This document shows, piece after piece, positions 1-11,400 of a DNA stretch of 64,000 nucleotides. The notes beneath the pieces are model-generated. The model was not told the DNA's origin and did not search any database. It saw nothing but the letters and a program-made list of their open reading frames with translations. The translations under genes were made by a program, and so were the position numbers. This DNA comes from Trichostrongylus colubriformis (taxonomy: Eukaryota > Nematoda > Chromadorea > Rhabditida > Trichostrongylidae). The stretch covers positions 7,379,992 through 7,443,991 of the forward strand of contig OZ022261.1 in NCBI GenBank assembly GCA_963978905.1, read 5' to 3'. Each line of letters opens with the position of its first letter. The first letter of the stretch is position 1.

Positions 1-865
1 GTGAGACTCACCGAAATGACTTCGGGGTTGCCGCAATACCACACCATCGACCACCCATCTTTCGGTGATTATTCGCTGAATTGGGGTGCTGAAATCGACC
101 TTGTTTAGGAAAATAGCAAGGAAGAAGTTTTACAACAGAAGCTTCCACCTTGTACATGTGAAAGTTACAACCTCACCAGCCAATTTTGGCAAAAAAAAAA
201 AACGCTAAAATTGTCCTATAGATGTTATTAAGCATGTGAGCACGATGTGATCCTGCAATAGTGCCAAACTGAAGCAGTAACACTGCCCACCAAACTGGCT
301 AAGAATCTCCATGCAGAAGTTATTTATAGCCTTGATCATAATCATGATCTCCTTTACACCATTTGCGAATTTGATAAAAAGGATAAGACCTTTTAACAGC
401 GGAGGAGAGTTTCTCGCAAAAGTGCCGCAACTATGAGCCAACAGAATGAGGATTACTGTCGAAGTTCAGTAGGAGCAACTATGGCCAACAGAATGAGGAA
501 TGCTGCGAAAACTCAGAAGGAAGATGCTCTGAAAGGGTAATGTGGGTACGAGGAAAGCGCCTTCATGTTTTAGGACAGCGTATTGCGCACCATTAAATCT
601 CATACACGTAAAAACACGACATGCGATGGGATGAGACGGTTGCAGCCTGAACTTGGAGGAAAAGACAAGCCAAACGACACACACACGATTCTACACACCA
701 GTCGGCTGTGCACCGCACTCCATTTCTTGCCAACCCTACCCGCCACGTCCCTTCGTCACTTACAAGGGAAAGAACTGAAGCATTCGTGAAGTTTCAATGA
801 AATTATACACTCACTAGTCTAAAGAGTGAGAACGCAACTGCTAGCTAAGCTTAACATAACTCTAC
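1..865. other. No supported gene; possible left continuation of a minus-strand gene
   Basis: Short open frames exist on both strands, but none has clear splice sites or a family match. A short direct repeat (GCCAACAGAATGAGGA) occurs near 427 and 485. If the exon at 866-973 is real, its downstream exons should lie here or beyond the left edge; I could not identify them. Confidence 0.4.
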
Positions 866-973
866 CTTCCTGCGAGCACTACGGCGTGTTTTTCTCCCAG
901 ACTCAGCCACTGGAGAGCCATCTGGTACTAGAGGAGTAGAATCGTTGTCTGATTTTGTTTTTGTTCCTGGCAT
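866..973 (-). CDS. Possible first coding exon of an unknown minus-strand gene (36 codons)
   Basis: From an ATG at 973 the frame reads 36 codons beginning MPGTKTKSDNDSTP and ending in a basic stretch GRKTRRSARRK, then meets a donor-like AAG|GTAGAG at 865. The composition (Ser/Thr/Asp, then Arg/Lys-rich) suits the N-terminus of a nuclear or chromatin protein, but I recognise no family. An AG precedes the ATG by only a few bases, so trans-splicing is possible. It would be divergently transcribed from DSCC1. The following exon was not found. This could be a chance open frame. Confidence 0.35.
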
Positions 974-1302
974 TCAATCTGCTCCCAAATACTTGCCTGA
1001 AACGTTGGAAATGTATTTTCGGGCGACAAGAAAACTACCCATTACCACTTTCTGCACGAATGAATTATTACGCTAAACCAGAACAAAGGATAATTATTGT
1101 AAAGCAACTGATGTGAACATGACAACCCATCACTCTCACGATCAATCATAAACACAGACAGTTTCGATGCTTTGTGCACGGATCTGGTCGATTATTTTTC
1201 ACGTTATCGTGGATCACCTTTCAGCACTTTCAGAATTTTTGTCGCTACGAAAAGTAACTATGTGATTTCATCACGGATGTGATGACGCAAAATTGAGGTG
1301 GT

Positions 1303-1540
1303 GGGTCAAATAAAGTCGGGGGGGGGGGGGAAGAGACGCAAAATTTTCACCCCCGTCAAAGCTTCTTTCCCTCCCTAGGCTTAGGCTGAAGCAGATTAAA
1401 CCTATGCTTTGAGAGATGCTTTTTCATGTAGGAGGAAGGGATATCAATTTTAGCCAAGCCTAGGGAGGAAAGGAGCTTTGGCGTCGACGCAAAATTGCAT
1501 CTCCCCCCCCCCCCCCCCCCCTCCCGACTTTATTTGACCC
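1303..1540. mobile_element. hAT-like MITE with 8-bp target-site duplication and poly-G/poly-C arms
   Basis: The element starts GGGTCAAATAAAGTC and ends with its reverse complement GACTTTATTTGACCC. Both ends are flanked by the same eight bases GAGGTGGT (1295-1302 and 1541-1548), the duplication length typical of hAT elements. Just inside the termini are a long G run (about 1319-1331) and a long C run (about 1502-1521). The inverted homology continues inward (CTCCCTAGGCTTAGGCT against AGCCAAGCCTAGGGAG), so most of the element is a hairpin. It has no coding capacity, so it is non-autonomous. Confidence 0.8.
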
Positions 1541-1548
1541 GAGGTGGT

Positions 1549-2650
1549 TTTGTGAGACGACTTCCTAGACGGAACGACAACCGAAATGAAAATGTGTGCT
1601 AGGACTTTCCGACCCTAATAGCTCGTTGCCGAGTATGAAATCTTTGCACAAAGTGCCCCGCACAGTTTCGACCTTTTTCCCAAAAAAAAGTGGCCGGACT
1701 GAATTTTGCTGACGCTCCGGCAAAAAAAAAACAACAAAACAATGCGCAGCCGAAGACAGCAAAACAAACCTATTGGTTAAAATGAATTAACAACACTGAT
1801 GGCACACCGATGTTGAAACAATTGTCACATGTTACTCTTTCAACTCTGACCTTCCTAAATCTTCGAGGAAAAAACTCATAGAATTTGCATTAAATTTATT
1901 CCATTTACATCAAAGAAAGGCATCTCGTTACGCAGAGTGTTACAAATACTCGCAATTAAAGGACCTGAGAGCAACGTGCGAAACCACTGACAGAAATCTG
2001 GTTGTATTGAAAAAGATAACAAATTAAGAGGACACCCATCTGTGTACGTTCAGGGTGGTTTGATGATCTATCATTTGCAGACAGTTCAGACTAAACGAAG
2101 AAGAAGACGCGTCATTACGCACGGAAACCCCACCACTGCCATACCGTTCTTGTACGCAAATACGTACAGTACAGCTGATGAGGGCCAGCGTTTACAGCGG
2201 AGCGGAAAAGAAGATACGAATAAGAGAAAATGTTTCCCGATGACATATCCTGAATTCTTGTGTGTTTTGGATGACACAGATTACTCGTCCGCTCGTCCGC
2301 TACACCTCAAGCATTTTTCATGTAAGTCAACCTGTTCATGGCCTGTGAAAACTCTTTCAATTGGCGATGGTATATAACCCTACTGTTCAACTTCAATCAA
2401 CTCAATGGTTACTGTTTACACATTCTCCAAATCTCAGGGTATGAACATGATCCTACACCTTTCCATCACTTTTTTGGAAATCGGGTCGCATGTGTGCGAG
2501 CAGTCGTGCTCCAGTTGACTGCGCGCGAATTTGCAAAATTTGAACTTCATCGCGGTTTTTCTATCAGATTTTACCTTTACTTATAAAGTCTTCAGTTCTG
2601 TGATCGATTTATTTGAGACTGTATTCGTCAGAAGAAGTAATGCTCAATTT
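1549..2650. other. Upstream region of DSCC1; no assured gene
   Basis: This stretch separates the hAT-like MITE from the DSCC1 start. An open frame at about 2042-2377 has an acceptor-like TTTGCAG near 2080 and a donor-like CAT|GTAAGTC near 2331. Two frames are open there and neither peptide is recognisable, so I do not call an exon. The region presumably holds the DSCC1 promoter. Confidence 0.3.
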
Positions 2651-2656
2651 TTTCAG
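2651..2656 (+). promoter_or_regulatory. Probable spliced-leader (or cis) splice acceptor at the DSCC1 start
   Basis: TTTTTTCAG lies immediately before the ATG at 2657. An acceptor of this strength abutting the initiator is typical of nematode SL trans-splicing. Cis-splicing to an upstream exon cannot be excluded from sequence alone. Confidence 0.6.
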
Positions 2657-4706
2657 ATGGATAACTTCGTTAAGAGAACACCGAAACCGAAAGAAGTGAA
2701 CGAAATATCTCCCTTTACGGCGGTTTGTTTTATGCTTTTGCTGAACTTTCATGTTTTACGGCTACTATTCATAGGCTATATAAAATGAAGGTCAATTTAG
2801 GAGAGGAATGCCCGACAAATTGTGAATCATCAATCAAAGGCACCCACTCTAGATGACGTGACCGCTCTTCTTAAGGTTGTACGTGAAGAAGAAGGTGTTA
2901 AGGTACGTGACTTCCTCCTTTTGGTAATTCTTCTCTGTTTGAAGCTCCCTTTCTTCAGGCAGAGATTCAGCAACTGCAGTTTACTGAAAAATTCCCTCTT
3001 CATGATTACAAACTCGTACAGTTGCCCAAAGAAATTTTGAACGTAGTGAAGGCGGGAGACAAGTAAGATGTTGCACGAGGATTGGTAGGCAGAGTAACTG
3101 CTTACGTGGTGGTTTTCGTTATTCTTACAGCTTTGAAGGCTTGTATTCCGCGGCGACCGTCAAGACGAAGTGGCACTTTGTACAGCTTCCTCAACATACC
3201 TGGTGAAAGAAGTAGAGACATCAAATTCTTTGTTGATATTACCAACGTTGAAAGCAGAAATGGATGTTGGAGATACAGGAGAAAAACACCTCACGATTGC
3301 TCCAGTAAGCACCATTATTCGATATCTCTTTATAGTATACATCCGTTATCTCCTCGATTTGATTTCAGATCAACACTATCTCTCAGCATTATTTGGAATT
3401 GCAAAAAATCCCGTGTGTTTCTATTCATAAACTCCGAGATTTACTGCAGCTTAATAGACTTTCCTGGGATTGGCTCACAAATGATTCGCCTAACGACACG
3501 TATGATAATCCTTATTTTGGGTCTGAATACCCTGCTTTTGAAATGGATCATTCTGCTGTATTCCAGATATAGCATGGAGATGCTGCTAGACCATGTACAG
3601 ATGAGCGAAGGAGAGCTTGTGAGTGCATTGCGTGAAATGCCAGTTGTTGAACATAATGGTAAATGTAGTAAAACATGTTGCTCATGTAGAACCTTTCATT
3701 TTTGGTTTATTCGCTTGAAAGTGTATACGTACAGGAAAACTGCGATGGTTGTCCAACGATCTGCAAGATAAGCTTCTGAATTTAATTGTCGAAGCGTTCG
3801 ATGATCTCAGTATGCCGTCGATCAACATAACGCACCTCACAGCTTCCAATCTACGTGCTTTTCTGCCCGAGAATGTTACGGACGCTGTGATCGATTGGTT
3901 TCTTGAAAAAATGTGCTCGAAAACGGAAGAAGGAGGTAATGGTTTTTAAATCTTGTTGAGATCATTTTCTGTATTTCCGTTTGTTCATTCGACTAAGTTT
4001 AGATTATAACGTCAATCCGGAGCCTTTTGTTCGCGCTAGAGCTGCGCAACTTTTGCGAGCCGTTGCGAAGTTAGAAATGACAACATTCGAGAAACTGCTT
4101 GATGAGATGTTACCTGTTGGGATCACTATGCAGTGAGTGATTTAAATCTCACAATCATTTTTTTTTTCAAATGGAAGGTTGAGGAAGCAGTTTTGTTAAG
4201 GTAGGGTAGTCTATATGACGGTTAATAGACGAGGAAGTGGGTTAGTGCCTGACAGAAGCGAAGTTGCCTTTTTCGTTTATTAACGATTATGGTGGTGGAT
4301 ACACATTATGTAATTGTTATATCTCTATTGTAGACCTTCTCACCTCCTTGGTATATGTGTGCATTCGGAAAACGTGAGGGGCAAGTTCATTTCGTATTTG
4401 AGTGCTGAAGATCTACCGGAAAATCCTAGAGCACGGTATGGTGACAGTTTCCAGTTCCATCGAATTTTTCAAGTGTTTCATCACGGAAACCGTTTCAACA
4501 CCATTTGCTTTCTTTACGTAAAGTTTTCGTTTAGATTGGACGTGCTTTTCTCCATGCAAAAGCTGTGGACCCTCGAGGAAGTCTCTCCGTTTTTACGCGA
4601 CATTTGCTCGAATTCGAAGGATATGGAGGTCCTCATGTACGGGATGTGCCGAAGTCTTTATCGGGAAGACGGAACAAAATGCTTTTGCTCACTACGTCCG
4701 GTTTAG
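2657..4706 (+). CDS. dscc-1: Sister chromatid cohesion protein DCC1 (DSCC1), ten exons
   Basis: DCC1 is a subunit of the CTF18-DCC1-CTF8 alternative clamp loader, which acts on PCNA at replication forks and supports sister-chromatid cohesion in the nucleus. Exons: 2657-2722, 2801-2902, 2959-3062, 3139-3304, 3369-3520, 3567-3658, 3735-3935, 4003-4132, 4334-4435, 4535-4706. All phases agree, giving 428 residues (the human protein is about 393). Family landmarks in order: the N-terminal block LVFRGDRQDEVALCT followed by ETSNSLLILP; YSMEMLLDHVQMSEGELVSA; the winged-helix region with FVRARAAQLLRAVAKLE; DLPENPRAR; and the C-terminal LWTLEEVSPFLRDIC ending SLRPV. The start follows a strong acceptor. 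Two junctions are atypical: the exon 4 acceptor CTTTGAAG, and the exon 5 donor GTCTGA with a 46-nt intron. Both are needed to keep the conserved frame. Confidence is high in identity, lower for exon 1. Confidence 0.9.
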
Positions 4707-5376
4707 TCATTCATTGTCATGTATCGTATCTGTACATATTTGCTGCGGGTAAACAATGGCTTCACTTTTCTCACCGTTTATGCGATTGGTGTCTAAGAAA
4801 GCTTGGCACGCTTGACCCCAATAATTACGATTGAATTAGGTCTTGCATGTATGTCTCACTGGATGTATCCAAGTAAAGAAAGATAGTAAGCCTTGTGTAT
4901 CATTCGGCATAGGATGGTGCATTTGCTAGGCTCACTTCACAACCATTTCACATGCCAGAACTGTGGCCATTGGAAGATGACACTTTTTTTAAGAAAATAC
5001 TATCGGGCAGTTGTGGCATCCAGCGAGGGGAAGTTGAGCGTAGTGCATACGAGTTTGGGGATCCGTATTTAGTTTAGTAATATGACGTTTCCATATCTCT
5101 CGCCGAAATAAGGCTCAGACAGGGTCATCGTTTCAGGACCCAACTACGCACGGCGCCCCTAGCTCACACGCATCGCGCCACACGCCGCACGTCGCGATGC
5201 GAAATCCTGCTTCCACAATACAGAGCTGACACTGAGAGCTGAAGTGAAAAGCCTTGTAAGGCCTTTTCAATCTTTGCTCACAATCAGTTGTTGATGATCT
5301 TCCAATTGGACCAACCAAATCTCTATCTATGTGTTAACCTTAGTATTTCCTAGACATCAGATGGTACTCGACCATA
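4707..5376. other. Convergent intergenic spacer between DSCC1 and the degenerin gene
   Basis: No coding exon is seen. A short piece near 5141-5222 (GACCCAACTACGCACGGCG to GCGATGCGAAATCCTG) is related to the Mutator-like repeat at 42767-43003. No canonical AATAAA was seen downstream of DSCC1. Confidence 0.5.
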
Positions 5377-5382
5377 TTTATT
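5377..5382 (-). promoter_or_regulatory. Polyadenylation signal AATAAA of the degenerin gene
   Basis: Read on the minus strand, this is AATAAA, about 62 bases beyond the stop codon at 5444. That is a normal spacing for a nematode 3' UTR. Confidence 0.5.
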
Positions 5383-5443
5383 ATGCTAAATACTAGACGA
5401 ACTAAAACAAAATATCACAACTCATTAAAGTGATTGCTGGCGA

Positions 5444-8400
5444 TCATATTTGAACGAGTGACTTCGCTTTTTCATCGCCTGATGGAGGCGGATATGTTTT
5501 TCCACTTTTTTGGCGCTCATTTTTCGCCATTGCCGCTTCCTTTCTTCGTCGGAAACAAATCGATATCACATCTAGTATCAATACTATCACCTCCATCACA
5601 GTTATCACGGAGAATCCTTGAAAGAAAACGATCCGTTATATAAATTCAGCAATTATACAACTGAAAAGTCTTACCTAACCACAGGCCGAGGTGTCCACCA
5701 AAATCGGCGATCAGGTTCACAAGTCCATATGCTTCAGACTCCTGCAGTAACTCGTAGTTAAGTTGCTCGTAGAATACCTGGAATAGTCTGCTATAATTTT
5801 TATTGATGTTTTCAAGCGGAGTCACTCACCTCTACCATGGCTGCATTGAGGCGATAGTAATTCTCACACTCCGTTTCAGTCATACCATCGCAGTCTCCTA
5901 GCTAAAAAAGGGCAAGTACTATGGAAAATCAGTGAAAATTACTGAACTGAACTGTTTCCGATCTACTTACATGTACATATATGACACTGACACTTTTGAC
6001 ACTTCTGCGGAAATCACGCGAGCTTTGGCAACACAAGTGAAAGCTCTGACTTTTTATTACTCGCATTCTAAGCCGAAAGTATCATCTGTACCCGATTTGC
6101 AGTGAATTTCTATTGAATAAATAGTAGTTGAAATGGATTGCGTAAATGATAAAAGCCGGCTCCTAGCAAGCTAATAGACATATATGGGCGCGTTCGTAAT
6201 CAGTGCCGGCAGGGCGTGGCTGCGTTCACAGGCAGCGAGGCAGAGTGGCACAGGCGGAGACGTGCAAACACGCAGCCGCGCCCTGCCGTCGCACCGCAGA
6301 GTATGAACGCGGCCTCAGGTGCACTTTTGGGCCATTAAAGATAATAAGAGAAATTAGAACTAGGAAGACTGCTCTGTAAATAAAATGGTGCCTTTCAAAG
6401 GGGGTGTCCTATAGCGAAAATATCGTTCAGAAGTACGCCTTGCGATTTTCACAGTGATCCATTCAAATGCGCTTCGATCTTACTGATTCCGATGGCTGAG
6501 TACCTGGGGTGTGCTGCATAGGCATCACACCCTTCAGTGATGCATAGGGCGCGGAGTTGCATGGGGAACAAAAGCACGTTCTCGATTCCGGGAAAAGGGT
6601 ACTACTTCTCGGGTTTTTGGTAGTTTTCAATTATTTCGCTACTGTTGCGCTATTTCGCAGTTCACAATCGGCCTAATGATCTCTCGAACCACTGATCAAA
6701 CAAACTGTCCCACAATTTCTTACCGCCCCGGGACCGTCGCACTCCACAGACATTCAAGGGCAACTCCCGCTCTGGAAAGATTTCCAGCCTAAACATGAGC
6801 GGACTTGGCTGTAAAATTTTACTATTGCATTATCCAATAGTCGCAGGATTGAGTATGTAATGTCCTGCTGAATAAAAATCCGTGGATCACGAAACCCGTC
6901 ATACAAGGCTAGTTCGGAGCATTACGTGATTTCCGGAGAAATGTCTAATGCTATTATACATTGCACTACAATGTGTCGTGTGACACAGTGGTGGTGCACA
7001 GTGGAATGCAGTGCTGTGGTGTAAATTTGTTGCTTGTTCAGACTGATGTATGTACGACTCTGAACTGAGACGTTTGTGCAAGTCAATCTATGTGTTGACC
7101 TACGTGAACTAGTACACTGGGTGTGATCAAAAGTCATACCTTTTCTTCCTGAAAACACATTGTTTTACGCGATGAATGGGTAGCATAAAATCGTAAAAAG
7201 TGCATAGCACGTCCACGTGTCTATAGAATTTCCGACGATAGCGGGTGTGCGTCAGGATTATCCGACTAGGTCAATTTAGAGGAATAAACGGCGGCTGCGC
7301 CCTCTAGCGCGCTCAATTCACAACGGGATCAGCAAAGCACCTGGCGCACGCGGCAACGAAATTCGCATGGCGCAGTGACCTAGTTGAGTAGTTCTGACGC
7401 ACACCCATCTCTCAACGCTCCAATAAATAATCGAAGAATCACGCTTATCACTTGGAATATTTGTTGATGTGGTATAATATTTTACTTTATGTGTTATCCA
7501 ATATGTATACTTACAGTAGAAATGACCTAGTGCGAGAATACGAAACAATTTTCCAATGAGTGTTATTACGAGTGAAGATTGGAACATGAGGCGCGTCTTC
7601 AAAAACTGATAACATAGCCATTGTTTGTTATCTGATTATTATGTTACTATTCATTAAATGTTGCTTTGACAATGCTCCTTGAACATTTCACTACTCAGGT
7701 GAGGTGCTCGCAATCTGTTAAATTACCAGAGCACGAACTTTGACAGCAGCAAACCAACGCTTATAACTTCAAATTTTTTTTGTACTTTTTTTTGTACTGC
7801 TACTGCAATAGATGGACTATTATTAAAAAAAAACTTGGTTCGAGTCTCGGGCAAATATGCCTTTTGCTTTCACATTGATAGTATTAGAAGAATTACCAGG
7901 GTGGAGCACTAGTACGTATCAGTATGAGTATCACCGATATATTAGGTTGTCCCAAAAGTCTTGTAGGATTTTCTTTCGATCATCACTTTTTGCTATTATT
8001 TCTCCCGACAAACAACAATTAGGCAACAATGTATTCACCATTGTTATCGACAACACTCTGCCACCTTAGGGGTAGATCGTTGATTCCTTCGTCCCAAAAC
8101 TCTGGGTTCTGAGAGTGAAGAAGTTAGCGATCGCCTTTGCAAACAAGTCATAATCAACGAACTTTCTCTTGGTCAGGAAGGATTTCAGAGGATGGAAAAG
8201 GGTGAAAGTCAGAAGGGGCAAGGTTTGGAGAGTATGGCGGGTGGGGCAGGACATCCCAGCCGAGCGCCTGTAGCTTGGCCTGGGTACTCTTCGCGACGTG
8301 GGCACGGGTGCCGTCATGAGGGAGGATGACCGCGGACCTTCTCTGGCTCTTTTCTCGGACAACCGCGGCAAGCTGCTGGAGCTGGTGGGTGTATTCGGCA

Positions 8401-11400
8401 GCGGTGACTGCCTCGCCTTGTACAGCACCTCGTGGAAGAGCATTCCCTCCGCGTCCCAGAAGCAGCACAGTCCCGAGCGTGGTTTGTCTTGCATGTCGAT
8501 CTCGCTGTTGCTGAAGCTGACGAGCCAGCGGCGCATGGTGCCGTAGCTCACACTTCCCTTGCACATGAAGCATTGATGGAGTCGCATGCTTCCGTCGCTT
8601 TGCTGCCCCAAGACCACTCATAGTAGATGACACCGCGTGTTGGGTGGGTATCGACTACGGGCACTGTAGCTCTCTCCACGGAATCTGGCGGGTCAGTATA
8701 AACTTTGCTAGTAAGCTTGGAGATTGTTCTACTATATTCCTGAACCGCCTAAATCTGTCTCGAAGTAAACGAGAGTTATTGGTGTTTCTTGAAAAATCCT
8801 ACTAGACTTTTGGTACAACCTAGTATAAGTGATCCTTTATACGGTTTGAAGGCATATCCATAATCGCTAGGATGCAAATCTTTTCCAAATAGTCATTTGT
8901 AGCAGAAAGTTCGAGGAGAGTTCGATTCCCTTCTTTCAATGCTTATGGGACGGCTTGAGCACCTTGCTCTGCATTTCTACCCAGCTGGCGAGAACAGTGA
9001 AAGATGAAGGACAGCAGCTCTGTGGTTTGAGCCACTGGAAAAGGGAACGGTTGTGAGCAGAAAAAAATGAACCCACGAGCGAGTATGAAATAGAGATTAA
9101 AATAAAACAAAGCAGTATAGGTCTTCCAATGTAGATTAAGGTATGGGACCTGAACAGCCCTAAAGAGACCAGGTGGGGGATTCGGTCCATTGTCGATTAC
9201 GGAAAGAGTAGTAACAAGTGGTGTCGTATTAGGGAAAGAACAAATAGATGGGCTAATCCGTGATGATCCGTGTTTTGTGGACGTGTTTTCGCTCCCACTG
9301 CTTCTGTATATCTATACGATCCAGTGTTCGAAGTTATGTTTAGGTTTCTGTTTCTCTTAATGTTTTTTTCTTTTTTATCTGTCGGGTGCCTTCCTGCAGT
9401 GTTTTGTGCTATTTTCTGCCATGTGGAACCGACAATAAATAATAATAGTATCACTGGGGGATCGTTGCTCCACCTCTACACCGCTACTCAGCTCTTGTGG
9501 CCCGTGTCCAGGCAGGCGCGCCACCGTGAGACCATGAAGAAGTTCGTGAGAAGATAGATTGCGCCAAACATCGTCTCCTTTACACCGAGCCTTGATTCAC
9601 AGTAGACATGTTTCACGATTGGAGGATATCCAGATCACACCTCCCGGTACTTCAAGGCTCTCCCACCAATGACGCCAGACAGCGCCCCCTCTTTAGTGCT
9701 CCCTCACATGAAATGGCTTTTATATTTGTCATCTGCTCACCTCATTTTAATTTTGTGGATGAGATTTTGAAACCTACGTCCGTTGCACCTGATGGCCATC
9801 GGCTTGCTGAAAATGTGACTTCGTGCACGATTTCTTTGCAACGCTGCTTGCAATCGCATCCCATACGTTCAGTGACATGATGAAAATCACCGAATGCGCC
9901 AATGTTTCTTTCTAAGCAATTACCTGAAAAATCTATATTTTTGATTGGACCTACGTGAAGAAAACAAGTCTAAAACGCACGTGCTGTGGCGTTAAATGCT
10001 GAACAATGTTTGCTGAATTTTGGTACTGGAAAACGTGGATCTCCGCATGAGCAATCTCGTATTAGATTTGTTTGAAAACAACTTCGATGACATCCCTGAA
10101 AAGCCAGCGAGTTATATCGCGAACGTGACTATTCAGGTAGTAGGGTTAACCTCGGGATGATAATCATATTGTTGATAAATGTAGTCAGTTTTGTTGTACG
10201 ATGCCGAATGGATACAGTCTCCATAAGGCTTAGAAAGACGTTGAATAAGCTTCTGAAAAAAGATGATTCAGAATTATACGTGACTGCCTCACGTGAGTCA
10301 GAGCCGTTCAACCAGGTCACCGCGCCGCGCGGATTGGGTGAGCGCATGCGGCAAGTGCCTTGCTGGTCCCGTTATGAATTGGGCGCGAGCAAAGGGGTGT
10401 GACTGCCTTCTGATCGCGTCACCTGTCCTAGTTAAAAAGTCCTGACCCACACGTCGTCATTGTTAATATCAACTGACAAAGCTAACTTTAGCAGTGATTT
10501 CATCATGATGTAGGAAACCGATACTCTAGAGAACTACTGAGATGAAATAAAATTCCTCACTTTCTTCATGCCAAAACTGCTAGCAAATCCAACTGGGGCT
10601 GAATACCCAAAGGTATCCGGAAATGGATACTCAGTAGGCGCATGAATAGCGAGTCTTACGCCAGCTGATTCCGATGTCGACATATAGTCAGATGTGTTTA
10701 CAAACAATAGCACCCGAATACCTGTAAAAATGGTCAGTAAGAGAAGAACAAAGAGCTCAGCTCCAACTAGTCTCTTTTTAGGGTTGCGCCACGCTTCCCA
10801 CTACCACTGAGAGACGTAGTGGCAAAATCTTGGCCTACCTATAACCCAATACAAAAGATGACCATCGATGCCGTTAGAAATTCCATGAAGAATCTTCAAC
10901 TCAAGCACGAGCCTCTTTTTTCCAATGCGGAACACGACTCCCACCCCCTCCCTTTTTGAACATTCCTCAACTCTTTAATCCACCAATGCAAAAGTGCTGT
11001 TATTCCATACTAATCTGCCATCATCATTAACTCATTCAGCACGGAGAGATGGAAGGTTTGGCTCCAAGCGGATCTCCTGCCGACCTTCCAACCGTGCCAG
11101 TGAGAACGACTCCTCTTGTTAGTACATCGCGCCTACTCCGCTCTTAACAGAGTTGTAAAGAATAATGTCAATCAGTTCCCAGTATAATGCGACCCCTACA
11201 AATTGAAATTTACTTTCTCTAGTTGATTTCAACGACTAAAGAAGGCCTGAATTAGGAAACAAGCTATAAGTACTACACCACTGTCTTCGTGAAAAGCTTT
11301 ATGTACTACAGCACTGTCTCTGTGAACGTACCGTACATTGGTCCTGCTCGATTACTGGTGTAATTATTGTTAACGTCATAATTAAATGTGAAACAGTTTC

